In this document: positions 1-5,049 of the stretch, one piece after another | Position numbering within the stretch: the stretch's first letter is position 1 | Layout of the letters: every line of letters begins with the position of its first letter | NCBI GenBank assembly: GCA_028869325.1 | Contig: JAGWST010000138.1 | Span: 1-6,411, forward strand | DNA length: 6,411 nt | Direction of reading: 5' to 3' | Origin: a bacterium | GTDB lineage: Bacteria; Vulcanimicrobiota; Vulcanimicrobiia; Vulcanimicrobiales; SCRA01 | The notes under the pieces: model-generated | Databases searched by the model: none | Told to the model about the DNA's origin: nothing | The model's input: the letters and a program-made list of their open reading frames with translations, nothing else | Position numbers and translations under genes: made by a program

Positions 1-707
1 GACTCGACATCCAGCCGGCGCGCGGCGCCGGCGGGATCGCCGCGCTCGGCTCGGTCGTAGGCACGCTCAACCGCGCGAACGGCCAACTGGTGCGGCGTGG
101 GCGCGGGCCAACGCGGCACCACGTGCGTCAGAGAGCGCGCGCGCACCGCAGCCGGCAGCCCGCGCCAGACCACCAGGTAGGCGTTGGCGCCGCCGGACAT
201 CGTGCGCTCGAACTCGGCGCGCGAGAGCACGTAGCCCGGCCCGTAGAGCGGATCGACCATCCACACGCCGCGCGCGTCGAGCCCCACCACCACGCGCATG
301 TGCAGCGACGCATCCTCCAGGCTCGCCGTCCCCGCGACGATGACCGGGTGCCCCTGTTCGAGCTGCCCCGCAAGGTACTCCAGCCGCGGATCGCTCGCGC
401 TGGCGAACCAGCGCTCCTCCACGTGAAAGCCCATGCGCGCCGCCTGATGGGCCATCGCCGGCAGAAACGTCGAGTGCGCGGCCGGATCGTAGACGCGCGC
501 GAAGATCTCTCGATAGGAGATCGAGGGATCGTAGTACTGCATCACGTCGGCCAGCGCGGCGGGCCCGCAGTTGGCGGTCCACTCCGCCTCGGGTATGTTC
601 GGTACGCCGATGACGTAGACGCCGGCGGCGCGAGCCGGCAACAGGCTCAGGAGCGCGCCGAGGAAAACCGCGAACCCGGCTCCTGCAACGGCTCGCCACG
701 TACGCAC
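1..707 (-). CDS. Secreted C39-like papain-fold cysteine peptidase, C-terminus beyond the window
   Basis: Reading the minus strand in the frame that starts at GTG 707 gives 235 residues with no stop before the window edge. Residues 1-28 form a signal peptide: MRTWR, a hydrophobic stretch (about 6-23), then PARAA. The mature part has a papain-like triad in C39 order: Cys47 in TANCGPAAL, His136 in LHMRVVVGL, and Asp152 in VWMVDPLYG. This matches the peptidase C39-like family, whose members cleave peptides or peptide bonds outside the cytoplasm; the substrate here is unknown. After the catalytic domain comes a helical tail (HQLAVRAVERAYDRAERGD) that could begin a TPR-like region. GTG 707 was chosen because AGGAG lies 8 bases upstream; GTG 716 is in frame but overlaps that AGGAG. 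The gene begins inside pyrE, 61 bases before the pyrE stop, so it is probably co-transcribed with pyrF-pyrE. The longer open frame at 67-774 on the same strand is an arginine-rich shadow. Confidence 0.82.
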   Translation of the reverse strand, partial: MRTWRAVAGAGFAVFLGALLSLLPARAAGVYVIGVPNIPEAEWTANCGPAALADVMQYYDPSISYREIFARVYDPAAHSTFLPAMAHQAARMGFHVEERWFASASDPRLEYLAGQLEQGHPVIVAGTASLEDASLHMRVVVGLDARGVWMVDPLYGPGYVLSRAEFERTMSGGANAYLVVWRGLPAAVRARSLTHVVPRWPAPTPHQLAVRAVERAYDRAERGDPAGAARRLDVE

Positions 708-1225
708 AGCGGACACTCCTCGGGAGCGAAGTCCTCGATGGGCAGATCGAGCAGCACCTCGGTGGGTTGTTCAAACGTCACGCTGCCGCGGCGCACGATG
801 GCACCCACGGCGACGACGCGCCCGCCCGCTCGCTCGACGACGCCGATCGTCTCGCGCACGGAGAGGCCGGTAGTGACGATGTCCTCAACGACGACGGCGC
901 GCTGACCGGGCGCGATCGCGAAGCCCCGTCGCAAGACCGGCACGCCCCCCTCCTTCTCGACGAAGATGGCAAGCGTACCAAGTTTGCGCCCGACCTCATA
1001 TCCCAAGACGATGCCGCCGACGGCGGCGCTCACCACCAGCTGGGGATCGTAGCGCCGCAGGCGCTGCGCCAGCAGGCGCGCGATGGGCTCGACGGCAGTG
1101 GGATCTTCGAGGACGCGAAACTTCTGCACGAAGCCCCCGCTGTGACGGCCGCTGGAGAGGCGGAAGTGGCCGTTCAGCAGTGCGCCGCGGCGCTCGAGCT
1201 CCTCGCGTAGTGATTCATCGCGCAT
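647..1225 (-). CDS. pyrE: Orotate phosphoribosyltransferase
   Basis: This enzyme joins orotate and PRPP to make orotidine 5'-monophosphate, the fifth step of cytoplasmic UMP synthesis. The protein has 192 residues, in the usual range. Visible family marks are GHFRLSSGRHS (19-29), the catalytic-loop and Lys region around VEKEGGVPVLRRGF (89-102), and the PRPP-binding motif VVVEDIVTTG (111-120). A cysteine-containing tail, PEECPLCVRG (168-177) followed by PGSR, is seen in the short PyrE type of several deep bacterial and archaeal groups. The open frame extends upstream to 1363, but the ATG at 1225 (MRDESLREEL) fits the family N-terminus and the upstream part is only shadow of pyrF. The start overlaps the end of pyrF by 11 bases and no good Shine-Dalgarno sequence precedes it, so translation is probably coupled to pyrF. 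The next gene, a secreted peptidase, starts within the last 61 bases of this one. Confidence 0.95.
   Translation of the reverse strand: MRDESLREELERRGALLNGHFRLSSGRHSGGFVQKFRVLEDPTAVEPIARLLAQRLRRYDPQLVVSAAVGGIVLGYEVGRKLGTLAIFVEKEGGVPVLRRGFAIAPGQRAVVVEDIVTTGLSVRETIGVVERAGGRVVAVGAIVRRGSVTFEQPTEVLLDLPIEDFAPEECPLCVRGEPLQEPGSRFSSARS
716..720 (-). promoter_or_regulatory. Ribosome binding site of the C39-like peptidase, inside pyrE
   Basis: The minus strand reads AGGAG at 720-716, followed by 8 bases and then GTG at 707-705. It decides the start: the alternative in-frame GTG at 716 overlaps AGGAG itself and leaves no spacing. The site lies inside pyrE coding sequence, within the codons for the conserved C-terminal Pro-Glu-Glu-Cys segment. 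Confidence 0.6.
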
Positions 1226-1964
1226 CGGCGCTGCGTTCGGGCAATCGAGGGGCGGCTCCCGCGCGCAGCTCGTCCAGGATCGCACGGGCCGCGGCGGCGG
1301 GATCCGGAGCCGCGGTGATCGGCCGCCCGACCACGATGTAGTCGGCTCCCAGTTCGACGGCACCGCCCGGCGTCACCACGCGCCTCTGGTCGCCGCGATC
1401 GGCCCCCGCCGGACGGATGCCCGGACAGAGCGCTTCGAAGGCCGATCCGCACGCCGCTTTGATTCGTGGGACCTCCAGCGCCGAGCAGACGACTCCCGCG
1501 CAGCCCGCGGTCTGCGCCAGCGCGGCGAGGCGAAGCACGTGCTCCTCGGGGCGGCCACCCAAGCCGATCTCGTCGAGCTCCTCGGCCTCCAAGCTGGTCA
1601 AGATGGTGACGGCGAAGACCTTGGGCGCTCGCTCCATGGTCAGCTCTGCCGCACGCTCGGCCGCCCCCTCGACCGCGGCACGCATCATCGGCAGCCCGCC
1701 AAGGGCATGGACGTCGATGATCTCGACCCCTGGCTCCACCAGGGCACGGATGCCGGCGGTAACCGTTCGAGGGATATCCGAGAGCTTCGCATCCACGAAG
1801 ATGCGCGCGCGCAGCGCGCGCAGGCTTGCGCGGATCGCGTCGTGATAGCCGTAGAGTGCCTCGTAGCCCACTTTCAGTATGGCGCCCTGCGGGGCGAGCA
1901 AGCAAGCTAACTCTGCTGCGCGTTCGGCGGTGGCGACGTCGAGTGCGGCGATGAGTTGGGTCAT
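1215..1964 (-). CDS. pyrF: Orotidine 5'-phosphate decarboxylase
   Basis: This enzyme decarboxylates OMP to UMP, the last step of de novo pyrimidine synthesis, as a cytoplasmic TIM-barrel dimer. The 249-residue protein starts MTQLIAALDV, the usual first strand with the substrate Asp (Asp9). It carries Lys31 in ILKVGYE and the signature DAKLSDIP (58-65), whose Asp-x-Lys-x-x-Asp array is the catalytic tetrad region. Later come PGIRPAG and a phosphate-binding Arg in VVGRPIT. Length and motif order are normal for group I bacterial PyrF. ATG 1964 gives the expected N-terminus, although only a weak purine stretch (GAGAA) lies upstream. The gene heads a minus-strand unit with pyrE and the peptidase. 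Its promoter region is shared with the divergent 46-codon gene. The long frame at 1174-1905 on the same strand is a shadow. Confidence 0.95.
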   Translation of the reverse strand: MTQLIAALDVATAERAAELACLLAPQGAILKVGYEALYGYHDAIRASLRALRARIFVDAKLSDIPRTVTAGIRALVEPGVEIIDVHALGGLPMMRAAVEGAAERAAELTMERAPKVFAVTILTSLEAEELDEIGLGGRPEEHVLRLAALAQTAGCAGVVCSALEVPRIKAACGSAFEALCPGIRPAGADRGDQRRVVTPGGAVELGADYIVVGRPITAAPDPAAAARAILDELRAGAAPRLPERSADAR

Positions 1965-2120
1965 GCGGCCGCGTTCTCGGCGCGTGGGGTCGTTTCCGCC
2001 CTGGTCGGGACTGCGTAAAAATTCCTAAAAAACGGCCGCGAAACGTGCAACTTTGGTCGCTTTCGTCCGTTTACCAAATAGAGTAGGATGAACGCAGATC
2101 ACGGAAGGGAGGGAAAGGGG
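1965..2120. promoter_or_regulatory. Divergent promoter region between pyrF and the small plus-strand gene
   Basis: This 156-base stretch is clearly more A+T-rich than its surroundings (A-runs at 2017-2032), as expected of promoters in a high-GC genome, and carries no convincing gene. On the minus strand TTGCAC (2050-2045) lies 17 bases from TAGGAA (2027-2022), a weak sigma-70-type pair that would give a pyrF leader of about 50 bases. On the plus strand TAGGAT (2084-2089) is the best -10-like box, but it has no good -35 partner. An inverted repeat, TTTGGT (2052-2057) and ACCAAA (2073-2078), sits between the two and could be an operator. I see no PyrR-type attenuator and no recognisable riboswitch. 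Confidence 0.45.
2104..2117 (+). promoter_or_regulatory. Purine-rich ribosome binding site of the 46-codon gene
   Basis: The stretch just before ATG 2121 is almost pure purine and includes GGGAGGG at 2107-2113, 7 bases from the ATG. It is far stronger than the sites of pyrF, pyrE or the ECF gene in this window, which supports real and probably abundant translation of the short frame that follows. Confidence 0.6.
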
Positions 2121-2261
2121 ATGCAAGGCTTGGTCGTCTTCAAATCGTTGGCCGAGGCTCTCAGAGCAGGCTACCAAGTTTGCGATCGCACCGCGACGGG
2201 TTACCTCGTGCGTACACGTACGGACGCTGGTTGGGCACTGGCCGTCGTCGAGTGTCGTTAG
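2121..2261 (+). CDS. Small 46-residue protein of unknown function
   Basis: A short frame from ATG 2121 to TAG 2261 encodes 46 residues. It begins MQGLVVFKSLAEALRAGYQV, continues CDRTATGYLVRTRTDAGW, and ends ALAVVECR. The pattern suggests a strand-helix-strand-strand mini-domain: a hydrophobic first strand, a helix with Leu/Ala spacing, then GY-V-DRT and GYLVRTRT, and a final strand WALAVVE. There is no signal peptide and no membrane segment. The protein is mildly basic and has two cysteines (Cys21, Cys45). Support for a real gene is the strong purine-rich ribosome site, the AT-rich promoter region upstream, and the palindromic terminator candidate downstream. I do not recognise the family. 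A small nucleic-acid-binding or regulatory protein is possible but is only inference. Confidence 0.65.
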   Translation: MQGLVVFKSLAEALRAGYQVCDRTATGYLVRTRTDAGWALAVVECR

Positions 2262-2342
2262 CCGGCCTCCTTTCCGCTCGAGCGCGCAAGCGCGCGTAGC
2301 ACGCCCTGGCCGAAAGGCAACGCCATCATCATCGTTTTCTGG
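2262..2342. other. Structured intergenic segment after the small gene
   Basis: No gene is seen here. The segment contains a short G+C hairpin with arms GCGCGC (2282-2287) and GCGCGC (2290-2295) around AA. It also has CCTTTC (2269-2274), which can pair with GAAAGG (2312-2317) and enclose that hairpin. It may be the folded 3' end of the small mRNA or simply GC-rich spacer. Confidence 0.25.
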
Positions 2343-2364
2343 GAGGCACCCCGCGGGGTGCCTC
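2343..2364. terminator. Perfect 22-base palindrome, likely bidirectional terminator
   Basis: GAGGCACCCC, GC, then GGGGTGCCTC form a perfect palindrome between two convergent genes, the 46-codon gene ending at 2261 and the membrane-protein gene ending at 2402. This position suits a shared transcription terminator. Neither side has a convincing U-run: the plus strand continues TCCGCATTGG and the minus strand CCAGAAAACG. It is therefore not a textbook intrinsic terminator, though many high-GC bacteria use such hairpins. Confidence 0.55.
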
Positions 2365-2401
2365 TCCGCATTGGTGCTCGTGCGCGCGCTGATGCGAACC
2401 G

Positions 2402-2992
2402 CTACGGACGCATCGGAGGCTGCCCCGGCGGCGGGATCTCGCGTCCGGGATCGAGATCCCGATTGACGCGCTGCCCCCAGGGCGGCGGGGCCGGGGGCTC
2501 AGCCGCCCCGGGCGAAGGCGAATAGGCCGCATCCCGCATCCGTCCCGGATCGCCGCCCAGGGCCGGCGGCGAGAGCAGCGCGGTGACGATCTGCGCGAGT
2601 CCCACGAACATGGGGATCAGACCCCCGAGCAGCCACGGTCCCGGCGTGATGCCGGGCAGGCCGAAGGCGCCGTTGCTGGTGTAGCCGATGAACGAGAGGC
2701 CGATCGTCAGCGCCAGACCGAGGAACGTCAGGGTCACGCCGCTGTGCAATCGCCTGCGCGCGGCCGCCGCCGGATCGCGTCCCCACCTGCCCGTGCGCGC
2801 AGCAGACGCCCAATCGCTCCAATCCGCCTTCTCGGCTGCCCGCCACAGGCGCCGCTCCGGGGGCGGGACCATCCCGTGGCGAATCATCTCGAGTCGCTCG
2901 GTGTGGGCGAAGACGCGGTTGGCGATGGCCCACGCAATGCCGCCCCCAAAGAGAACGAGGATGAAGAGTGCGGCGACATCGTTGTCGGTCAT
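2402..2992 (-). CDS. Three-segment membrane protein resembling the DUF6249 group
   Basis: The protein has 196 residues from ATG 2992. A first membrane segment (about 6-24, rich in Ala, Leu, Ile and Gly) is followed by ERLEMIRHGMVPPPERR (about 32-48). A cytoplasmic linker comes next, then two further segments near 83-104 and 117-138, and a Pro/Gly-rich tail ending PPGQPPMRP. A single membrane span followed by an ER-x-x-MI-x-x-GM-x-P motif and two later spans is typical of DUF6249-like proteins; I assign this by memory of the pattern, not by search. Such proteins often sit beside ECF sigma genes, as here, where the divergent sigma gene starts 82 bases away. TTG 3034 is an in-frame alternative start (adding 14 residues). 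I prefer ATG 2992, which falls just after an ECF-like promoter; neither start has a good ribosome site. The function is unknown; a role in membrane sensing or stress is inference. Confidence 0.8.
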   Translation of the reverse strand: MTDNDVAALFILVLFGGGIAWAIANRVFAHTERLEMIRHGMVPPPERRLWRAAEKADWSDWASAARTGRWGRDPAAAARRRLHSGVTLTFLGLALTIGLSFIGYTSNGAFGLPGITPGPWLLGGLIPMFVGLAQIVTALLSPPALGGDPGRMRDAAYSPSPGAAEPPAPPPWGQRVNRDLDPGREIPPPGQPPMRP

Positions 2993-3000
2993 GGTCGTTG

Positions 3001-3026
3001 TACGTTCGATCTTCTCGCGCGGTTTC
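3001..3026 (-). promoter_or_regulatory. Candidate ECF-type promoter of the membrane-protein gene
   Basis: On the minus strand GAAAC (3026-3022) is followed by 17 bases and CGTA (3004-3001). This resembles the general ECF sigma consensus GGAAC-N16/17-CGTC. The ATG at 2992 begins 9 bases after CGTA, so the transcript would start at or almost at the start codon, in line with the missing Shine-Dalgarno sequence. The promoter assignment is by consensus only. Confidence 0.4.
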
Positions 3027-3032
3027 GTCCCC

Positions 3033-3045
3033 AAGTTTGAAACTT
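3033..3045. repeat. 13-base palindrome in the ECF intergenic region
   Basis: AAGTTT, a central G, then AAACTT form a 6-base-arm inverted repeat. Its right arm contains the GAAAC box of the plus-strand ECF-like promoter, so a repressor or activator bound here would affect the sigma gene directly. It may also be chance overlap with an A/T-rich -35 region. Confidence 0.4.
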
Positions 3046-3064
3046 TTTCGCCGGACGGGGGCTA
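3039..3064 (+). promoter_or_regulatory. Candidate autoregulated promoter of the ECF sigma gene
   Basis: GAAAC (3039-3043) is followed by a T-run and, 18 bases later, by CTA at 3062-3064 in GGGCTACC. This layout recalls ECF promoters of the GGAAC-TTT ... CGTCTA kind, although the -10 reads GGGCTA. ECF sigma genes commonly drive their own transcription. The sigma gene's GTG at 3074 follows by only 9 bases, implying a very short or absent leader. Confidence 0.4.
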
Positions 3065-3073
3065 CCAGCAGTC

Positions 3074-3673
3074 GTGTCGGCTTTGGCGCTCGCATTCGAG
3101 ACCGTACCCTTGAGGGCCGCTCCCGCCCGGCGTGATCCCGCCCAGGATCGCCGGCTGGTGCTGGCCGCGATGCGCGGCGAGCACGAGGCGTTCGCGGCAT
3201 TGGTCCACGCTTACGAGCAGCCGGTCTACCACTTCGCCTCGCGCACGCTACGCCACGGCGAAGAGGCCGCCGACGTCACGCAAGAGACCTTCGTCAAGGC
3301 GTACCGCGGGCTGCGCATCTTCCGCCCCGAGCTGCGCTTCTCGACCTGGCTCTTCTCCATCGCCTATCATGCATGTTGCGACCGCATGGGCAAGCGGCGC
3401 CGGCTATCCGGCGACGAGCCGCCCGATCGGCAAGATCCCGGACCAGGGCCTGAGGAGCTGGCACTGCGCCGTGATCTGCAGGGGCGCATGCAAGCAGCGA
3501 TTGCGCGGTTGCCTGAGCGCTACCGTGCGGTCGTGACGCTGTTCTATCTCAACGACCGCTCTTACGAGGAAGTCGCCGCGATCCTCGGCGTTCCGCTGGG
3601 CACCGTGAAGACCCACCTCCACCGCGCGAAGGAACGCTTGCGGGTGATGCTGGCATCGGAGGAATCCGCGTGA
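3074..3673 (+). CDS. ECF-family (group 4) RNA polymerase sigma factor
   Basis: This 199-residue protein directs RNA polymerase to a small set of stress or envelope promoters. After a variable 25-residue N-terminus comes the sigma-2 domain (about 28-110). It contains ADVTQETFVKAY (66-77), the core-binding region 2.2, and FSTWLFSIAYHACCDRMGKR (89-108), regions 2.3-2.4 that melt and read the -10 element. A Pro/Asp-rich linker (112-127) leads to sigma-4 (about 130-193) with LPERYRAVVTLFYLNDRSYEEVA and the helix-turn-helix GVPLGTVKTHLHRAKERL, which reads the -35 box. There is no extra C-terminal domain. The start is GTG 3074; no good Shine-Dalgarno sequence lies at normal spacing, and a likely ECF promoter ends just upstream. 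The last four bases, GTGA, are shared with the next gene, a likely anti-sigma factor. The ECF subgroup is not determined. Confidence 0.93.
   Translation: MSALALAFETVPLRAAPARRDPAQDRRLVLAAMRGEHEAFAALVHAYEQPVYHFASRTLRHGEEAADVTQETFVKAYRGLRIFRPELRFSTWLFSIAYHACCDRMGKRRRLSGDEPPDRQDPGPGPEELALRRDLQGRMQAAIARLPERYRAVVTLFYLNDRSYEEVAAILGVPLGTVKTHLHRAKERLRVMLASEESA
3658..3663 (+). promoter_or_regulatory. Ribosome binding site of the putative anti-sigma gene
   Basis: GGAGGA lies six bases before GTG 3670, inside the last codons of the sigma gene. It fixes the GTG start and the four-base stop/start overlap, so the two proteins are probably made in step. Confidence 0.7.
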
Positions 3674-4023
3674 GGCCCTACGAGGACGATCTCGATCGCA
3701 TGCTCTCCGCTCTGCCGCTGAGCGAGCCGCCCGCCGATCTTCGCGCGCGTATCCTGGCTGCAACCGTCCGCCGCTCGATCCCCGTCCCCGTACCCGTCGT
3801 CGCGTGGTGGGAGACGACCATCTACGGCATGCTCTTCGCGTTGGTCGTCTGGAGCGCGCTCGCCGTCGCGAGGGCGCCGCATGCCGGCGTCTACGTCTCC
3901 GCCGCGGTCAACTGGATCGTCTCGGCGCTGCCGCCGGGAGCGCTGGCGTGGACCGCGGCCGGCGCCGTGGTCGTCATCTGGCACGTGCTGCTAACAGAGC
4001 GCGGCCGGCGCCTGAGCGCGTAG
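3670..4023 (+). CDS. Putative two-segment membrane anti-sigma factor
   Basis: The 117-residue protein has a cytoplasmic N-terminus, MRPYEDDLDRMLSALPLSEP followed by PADLRARILAAT. This PP-x-x-L-x-x-R-I pattern is common just before the membrane segment of anti-sigma proteins. Two hydrophobic segments follow, about 50-67 and 91-108, and then a short basic tail. The coupled position behind the ECF gene (GTGA overlap, strong GGAGGA site) is the main reason to call it an anti-sigma factor that would hold the sigma factor at the membrane until a signal releases it. It has no cysteines, so it lacks the His-x3-Cys-x2-Cys zinc motif of classical ZAS anti-sigma domains, and the cytoplasmic part is short (about 48 residues). 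It could instead be an unrelated small membrane partner. Its last 33 bases overlap the 3' end of pyrD on the other strand. Confidence 0.6.
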   Translation: MRPYEDDLDRMLSALPLSEPPADLRARILAATVRRSIPVPVPVVAWWETTIYGMLFALVVWSALAVARAPHAGVYVSAAVNWIVSALPPGALAWTAAGAVVVIWHVLLTERGRRLSA

Positions 4024-5049
4024 CCGTACCGCCAGCTCGCGCAGCAGCGCACGCGGCCACATCGGACCGCCATAGATGAAGCCCGTGTAGGCCTGCACGA
4101 GATCAGCGCCCGCCTCCAGCCGCTCCCAGAGATCCGCAAAGGTCGCGATACCGCCCACGCCGACGATCACCGTCGGGCGCGGCAGCCGCAGGCGCAGCTC
4201 GCACAGCACCTCCAGCGCGCGCGCACGCAGCGGGGCACCGGAGAGACCGCCCGCGCCGCAACGCTCGACGATCCCCGCCGGCGTACGCAATCCGGCTCGG
4301 CCGACGGTGGTATTGGTCGCAACGACTCCCTCGAGCGCGAACGCCTTCACGACGTCGGCGACGCCGGCGATCCCGTCCTCGTCCAGCTCGGGCGCGATCT
4401 TCAGCAGCAGGGGCGGGCGGTGGGCGGCCTTCGCACGCGCCGCGCAGAGCGCCTCCACCAGACGCTCCAATTCGCCGCGTGCCTGCAGGCTTCGCAGTCC
4501 CGGCGTGTTGGGCGAGCTGACGTTGACCACGGTATAGTCGGCGAAGGGCGCCAGCCGCTGCCAGGCGCGCACGTAGTCATCGACGGCCCCCTCCAGCGGC
4601 GTCGCCATGCCTTTGCCGACGTTCACCCCGAGCGCTGCGCTGCGCGGCCCGCGCAGGCGTTGCGCCACCGCCTCCGCACCGTCGTTGTTGAAGCCCAGAC
4701 GATTGACGAGCGCGCGGTCCGCAGGCAGACGAAACATGCGCGGCCGCGAGTTCCCCGGCTGCGGAAGCGGCGTCACCGTGCCGACCTCCACGAACCCGAA
4801 GCCCAGCGCCGCGAGCGCCTCGAAGGCGCGTGCGTTCTTGTCGAAGCCGGCGGCCAGACCGAGCGGATTGGGGAAGACCACGCCAGGCCATGGCTCGACG
4901 CGCAGGATCGGATCGTGCGCGGGCGCGATCGCGCGGCGCAACGCGGGCATGGCATGCACGCTCTCCAGCACGCCGAGACCGATCTCGTGGGCGCGTTCGG
5001 CGTCGAGGGCGAAGAGCGCGGGCTTCGCCAAATCCCACCACCACGTCAT
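3991..5049 (-). CDS. pyrD: Dihydroorotate dehydrogenase, class 2 (quinone-dependent)
   Basis: This enzyme oxidises dihydroorotate to orotate with FMN and passes electrons to membrane quinone; the orotate is the substrate of the nearby pyrE product. The protein has 352 residues. The N-terminal helices (MTWWWDLAKPALFALDAERA) are the membrane and quinone tunnel region that marks class 2. Next come NPLGLAAGFDKN (61-72), VEVGTVTPLPQPGN (88-100) and RLGFNND (117-123). The active-site segment NVSSPNTPGL (176-185) has Ser179 as the class 2 catalytic base. Lys217, TNTT (245-248), the FMN phosphate loop VGVGGIA (296-302) and the final YTGFIYGGP follow. The frame is open to 5142, but ATG 5049 gives the family start and forms an ATGA overlap with the end of thpR, so the two are translationally coupled. 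Its 3' end overlaps the convergent anti-sigma gene by 33 bases. Confidence 0.96.
   Translation of the reverse strand: MTWWWDLAKPALFALDAERAHEIGLGVLESVHAMPALRRAIAPAHDPILRVEPWPGVVFPNPLGLAAGFDKNARAFEALAALGFGFVEVGTVTPLPQPGNSRPRMFRLPADRALVNRLGFNNDGAEAVAQRLRGPRSAALGVNVGKGMATPLEGAVDDYVRAWQRLAPFADYTVVNVSSPNTPGLRSLQARGELERLVEALCAARAKAAHRPPLLLKIAPELDEDGIAGVADVVKAFALEGVVATNTTVGRAGLRTPAGIVERCGAGGLSGAPLRARALEVLCELRLRLPRPTVIVGVGGIATFADLWERLEAGADLVQAYTGFIYGGPMWPRALLRELAVRLRAQAPAALC

Noticed and set aside
67..774. Minus-strand open frame of 235 codons over the peptidase region
   Set aside because: The product is arginine/alanine-rich with no motif. The neighbouring frame encodes a signal peptide and a C39-like Cys/His/Asp triad.
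90..905. Plus-strand open frame of 271 codons antisense to the peptidase and pyrE
   Set aside because: Low-complexity Arg/His composition and antisense to two genes with clear family motifs. It is a GC-rich shadow.
1174..1905. Minus-strand open frame of 243 codons inside pyrF
   Set aside because: Out-of-frame shadow of pyrF, with no domain resemblance and a biased Arg/Gly/Ala composition.
1965..2060. PyrR-type attenuator or pyrimidine riboswitch in the pyrF leader
   Set aside because: No terminator/antiterminator pair, U-run or known aptamer pattern could be found by eye.
2499..3200. Minus-strand open frame of 233 codons over the membrane protein and the ECF start
   Set aside because: Arg/Pro-rich shadow. 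The frame ending at 2402 has membrane segments and a family-like motif.
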